Part shown: positions 6,920 to 8,205 of the stretch, piece by piece | Layout: the number at the start of each line of letters is the position of its first letter | Numbering within the stretch: the stretch's first letter is position 1 | Source of the DNA: an uncultured Dialister sp. | GTDB lineage: Bacteria > Bacillota > Negativicutes > Veillonellales > Dialisteraceae | Direction of reading: 5' to 3' | Assembly: GCF_900765565.1 (NCBI RefSeq) | Contig: NZ_CAAFRZ010000087.1 | Coordinates: forward strand, 1-8,205 | Length of the DNA stretch: 8,205 bases | Program-made: the position numbers and the translations under genes | Notes under the pieces: generated by a model | What the model saw: only the letters and a program-made list of their open reading frames with translations | Databases searched by the model: none | What the model was told of the DNA's origin: nothing

Positions 6920-7450
6920 TCAATCTCCTTTCAATGCCCACTCCACACGGTGAATCAATGTCTTCGCCGCTTCCCGTCTGTGGCTTTCTGGACAATACTC
7001 CAGCATGGTGTGGGTCATTGCACAAATCAATCGATATTCCTGGCCGGAAATGAGTTCGTAATCCACCAGCATGCGGTAGTACCCGTCGAGACCATTCTCA
7101 ATGGTCTCGATACTGTTCGGGTTCGGTGTATCCTCACGCTTTCGGCTGCTGCCGGCATTGGTATCGTTCCTCTTTCCGGTAGTCCGGGAAGGCTGGGAAA
7201 TCTTCCTTCCCGGCGGCGGGTTCGTGCGGAGGGAAATCTTGATATATCCCCCGCTGCCCCTTCGGGACTCCACCACGAAACGGTCATCCGAAGAAAATCT
7301 GGTATTGATGACGTAGGTCACCTGGGACGGCGCACATTCTAACAGGTCCGCCACGTCCTTCCGCTTCAGCATCACCTGGTCTCCGGAATCCTTGTCCAAT
7401 AGTTCCAGAATAAATTTCTCTATCCGATCCGATAGCATTGTATTGTTCAT
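6920..7450 (-). CDS. ctsR: Class III stress repressor CtsR
   Basis: CtsR is a dimeric winged-helix repressor of clp genes that binds tandem RGTCAAA heptads and loses binding on heat. The N-terminal region is well conserved: helix-turn-helix CAPSQVTYVINTRF (39-52) and the wing ESRRGSGGYIKI (61-72). The arginine before the glycine-rich wing (Arg64) corresponds to the one reported as phosphorylated by McsB in Bacillus/Geobacillus. The C-terminal helical domain is recognisable (ISGQEYRLICAM, about 134-145). The protein is 176 residues against about 154 in B. subtilis; the excess is a hydrophilic, Pro/Arg/Ser/Thr-rich linker at about 74-111. The ATG at 7450 has only a weak GGTGAG site; Met5 is an alternative start. 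It is the first gene of the operon. Confidence 0.95.
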   Translation of the reverse strand: MNNTMLSDRIEKFILELLDKDSGDQVMLKRKDVADLLECAPSQVTYVINTRFSSDDRFVVESRRGSGGYIKISLRTNPPPGRKISQPSRTTGKRNDTNAGSSRKREDTPNPNSIETIENGLDGYYRMLVDYELISGQEYRLICAMTHTMLEYCPESHRREAAKTLIHRVEWALKGD

Positions 7451-7518
7451 TTGGTACTCACCGCTTTCTGTGATTCACTGGGAACGATGGGAGCTAAACC
7501 AGCCACTAGCCACTCCAT
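7447..7518 (-). CDS. Possible 23-residue leader ORF overlapping ctsR
   Basis: Within the presumed 5' leader of ctsR, an ATG at 7518 preceded by AGAAGGA opens a frame reading MEWLVAGLAPIVPSESQKAV plus three residues. Its TGA overlaps the ctsR ATG as ATGA. The weak Shine-Dalgarno of ctsR makes translational coupling conceivable. The spacing between AAGGA and this ATG is short, there is a competing ATG in another frame at 7522, and no homologue is known to me, so it may be fortuitous. Confidence 0.22.
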   Translation of the reverse strand: MEWLVAGLAPIVPSESQKAVSTK

Positions 7519-7546
7519 TCATCCTTCTCTCTCAACTTGCAAATCT

Positions 7547-7575
7547 ATTATAGTGCCTTAATGTCAAATAGTCAA
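7547..7575 (-). promoter_or_regulatory. Sigma-A promoter of the ctsR operon
   Basis: On the minus strand, TTGACT (7575-7570) and a perfect TATAAT (7552-7547) are separated by 17 bp. Transcription would start near 7540 and give a leader of about 90 nt before ctsR. The -35 box is itself part of an AGTCAA motif read on the plus strand, which fits repression by CtsR binding over the promoter. Confidence 0.85.
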
Positions 7576-7598
7576 TAGGTAAAATCAAAAAATTTTAC
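7562..7598. promoter_or_regulatory. Putative CtsR operator and overlapping inverted repeat
   Basis: On the plus strand three heptads recur with a period of 8 bp: TGTCAAA (7562), AGTCAAT (7570) and GGTAAAA (7578). They resemble the CtsR half-site RGTCAAA, but canonical operators have a 10-bp start-to-start spacing. The third heptad overlaps a perfect inverted repeat GTAAAAT-N6-ATTTTAC (7579-7598). The cluster covers the -35 region. CtsR is the natural candidate by autoregulation; a different regulator could use the inverted repeat. Confidence 0.5.
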
Positions 7599-7679
7599 TT
7601 TTTCTTTTTCCCTGTTTCCAGATGGTATATTCAGCATAACTACTGCGTTTTTAGGGATTTATTCCCATTAGGCGCGCAA

Positions 7680-7717
7680 AAAATCTGTATTTTCTTTTCG
7701 GAAAAGTACAGATCTTT
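7680..7717. promoter_or_regulatory. Imperfect hairpin in the AT-rich island upstream of ctsR
   Basis: ATCTGTA (7683-7689) pairs with TACAGAT (7707-7713). TTTTC (7690-7694) pairs with GAAAA (7701-7705), with one base bulged, around a loop TTTTCG. Outer AAA/TTT pairs extend it. T-rich DNA follows on the right and A-rich DNA precedes on the left, so it could act as a bidirectional terminator isolating the ctsR promoter, or as a regulatory palindrome. Confidence 0.45.
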
Positions 7718-7745
7718 GATTTTACTTTTTTGACTTTTACTTTAC
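7715..7745 (-). promoter_or_regulatory. Second cluster of GTCAAA/GTAAAA motifs
   Basis: Read on the minus strand this segment contains AGTCAAA (7735-7729), AGTAAAA (7726-7720) and, further upstream, GTAAAG/GTAAAA words. It repeats GTAAAATCAAA, which is found on the plus strand at 7579-7589, so the two clusters face each other across about 130 bp. A distal operator site is one reading; AT-rich composition alone could produce part of the match. Confidence 0.35.
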
Positions 7746-7753
7746 AGGGAAAG

Positions 7754-7788
7754 GAGAGAGTTGAGATTTGAGAGTTGAGAGTTGAGGT
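7754..7788 (+). repeat. Heptanucleotide tandem repeat (TTGAGAG)n
   Basis: Four units start exactly 7 bp apart at 7761, 7768, 7775 and 7782: TTGAGAT, TTGAGAG, TTGAGAG and TTGAGGT. They are preceded by GAGAGAG. The inverse word CTCTCAAC occurs at 7528-7535, on the other side of the AT-rich island. The array is non-coding. Confidence 0.75.
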
Positions 7789-7820
7789 CCAGCGGCTGGC
7801 GCCGCGGATAGGTTCCTGAT

Positions 7821-7908
7821 GACTCTGCACTTAAAACGTGTAATTGACACTGCAGTAGGCTCTCTTCCCAGAAGAGAGCTGCCCACCGGGCTGAGAGATG
7901 GTGATGGG
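7821..7908 (+). repeat. Two-hairpin intergenic element, copy 2
   Basis: It has the same layout as 2063-2150: lead GACTCTGCAC..TAAAAC.TG.AATTG, then GCTCTCTTC-cca-GAAGAGAGC (7859-7879), then GCCC-acc-GGGC (7881-7891), then TGAGAGATGGTGATGGG. Both stems differ from copy 1 by paired changes that keep base pairing. Confidence 0.8.
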
Positions 7909-7946
7909 TTCTACTCACAAACCGCTAAAACCGACAATGAAAGAAG

Positions 7947-7999
7947 CCATCAGAATCCCTCTGTCTGCTACGCAGACATCTCCCTTTGGAAAAGGGAGA
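7947..7999 (-). repeat. Two-hairpin intergenic element, copy 3
   Basis: Read on the minus strand, TCTCCCTTT-tcc-AAAGGGAGA (7999-7979) is followed by TGTCTGC-gta-GCAGACA (7978-7962). The tail GAGGGATTCTGATGG is shared with copy 1. The second stem is wholly different from copies 1 and 2 but pairs perfectly over 7 bp. Confidence 0.75.
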
Positions 8000-8030
8000 C
8001 TAACCATTAGCTTCTTTCGCCGCAAATGCA

Positions 8031-8072
8031 CCCCCATCCCCGCTTCGCGGGACTTCCCCCGAAGGGGGAAGC
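8031..8072 (-). repeat. Two-hairpin intergenic element, divergent copy 4
   Basis: On the minus strand, CTTCCCCC-ttc-GGGGGAAG (8071-8053) is followed by CCCGC-gaa-GCGGG (8051-8039) and GATGGGGG. The order and spacing match copies 1-3 but the tail lacks the TGAGGGATT block, so membership is less certain. Confidence 0.5.
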
Positions 8073-8129
8073 AAGTTCTAAGCCTGCGGCGCTTTCATAA
8101 GCTAACCTCCGTCGCCTGGCGGCGCCACC

Positions 8130-8188
8130 GCCGGGCCCTGAAAGGAAGGCGTCTTATTGTGCAGTATAGACGCCAACTTGGGCCCGGC
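8130..8188. repeat. Nested 59-bp inverted repeat
   Basis: The outer arms GCCGGGCCC (8130-8138) and GGGCCCGGC (8180-8188) are perfect 9-bp complements. The inner arms GGCGTCT (8148-8154) and AGACGCC (8168-8174) are perfect 7-bp complements around a 13-base loop. The internal loop is asymmetric (9 and 5 bases). No T-tract follows, so a standard terminator is unlikely. The window ends 17 bp later, so its relation to the next gene is unknown. Confidence 0.65.
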
Positions 8189-8205
8189 TCGAAGGTCCTA
8201 TGCAG

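Larger units (their letters stand above)
7789..8205. other. Gene-free repeat-rich region at the right edge
   Basis: No convincing gene is present. The one sizeable open frame (7819-8010, plus) runs straight through two hairpin elements and has no good ribosome binding site. The stretch holds a two-hairpin element in plus orientation, two in minus orientation, a copy of AGCCTGCGGCGCT (8081-8093) followed by GCTAACCTCC, and a large nested hairpin at 8130-8188. Confidence 0.7.

Noticed and set aside
7450..7760. CIRCE (HrcA) operator ahead of the operon
   Set aside because: No TTAGCACTC-N9-GAGTGCTAA-like sequence is present; the motifs fit a CtsR-type control better.
7819..8010. 63-codon open frame on the plus strand
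   Set aside because: It coincides with two two-hairpin repeat elements and has no good ribosome binding site.
7501..8205. CRISPR array suggested by repeated hairpin words
   Set aside because: The repeats are dispersed, in both orientations and without regular spacers; no cas gene is present.

Overview
The window carries the Firmicutes class III heat-shock cluster ctsR-mcsA-mcsB-clpC followed by radA, all on the minus strand, so transcription runs from high to low coordinates. The gene order, the CtsR/McsA/McsB set and the Shine-Dalgarno sites (AAAGGAG type) indicate a Firmicute. The fairly GC-rich coding sequence and the repeat-laden intergenic regions would suit a gut Negativicute (an Acidaminococcus- or Megasphaera-like genome), but that lineage guess is weak and rests on impression, not on a search.

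Layout. Positions 1-60 hold the probable 3' end of a plus-strand gene converging on radA. radA (319-1719) encodes the DNA-repair/branch-migration ATPase. Positions 1720-2615 are gene-free and packed with structured repeats. clpC (2616-5036) encodes the Hsp100 unfoldase and ends in a near-ideal Rho-independent terminator. A 272-bp gap (5037-5308) contains a fold-back element built from heptanucleotide repeats. mcsB (5309-6364), mcsA (6361-6915) and ctsR (6920-7450) are tightly packed: ATGA overlap for mcsA/mcsB and a 4-bp gap for ctsR/mcsA. Upstream of ctsR lies an AT-rich island (about 7541-7745) with a convincing sigma-A promoter overlapped by RGTCAAA-like motifs, a plausible but non-canonical CtsR operator. 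From about 7746 to the end there is no gene, only structured repeats.

How the genes work together. By family knowledge, CtsR represses the operon through its own promoter, McsA activates McsB, McsB phosphorylates protein arginines (including CtsR), and ClpC with ClpP degrades the marked proteins. The most notable observation is that McsB here has lost nearly every residue expected for the arginine-kinase reaction (the SSRIRLARN, NEEDH, Cys and RG..GE positions are all changed) while keeping the fold, full length and operon position. It looks like a pseudokinase maintained as an adaptor. CtsR also carries an enlarged basic linker.

The second theme is the intergenic DNA: several families of small hairpin elements whose stems differ between copies by compensatory changes, and heptanucleotide tandem repeats at four or five intergenic places with a different unit at most of them. 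I see no transposase, CRISPR array, tRNA or rRNA.
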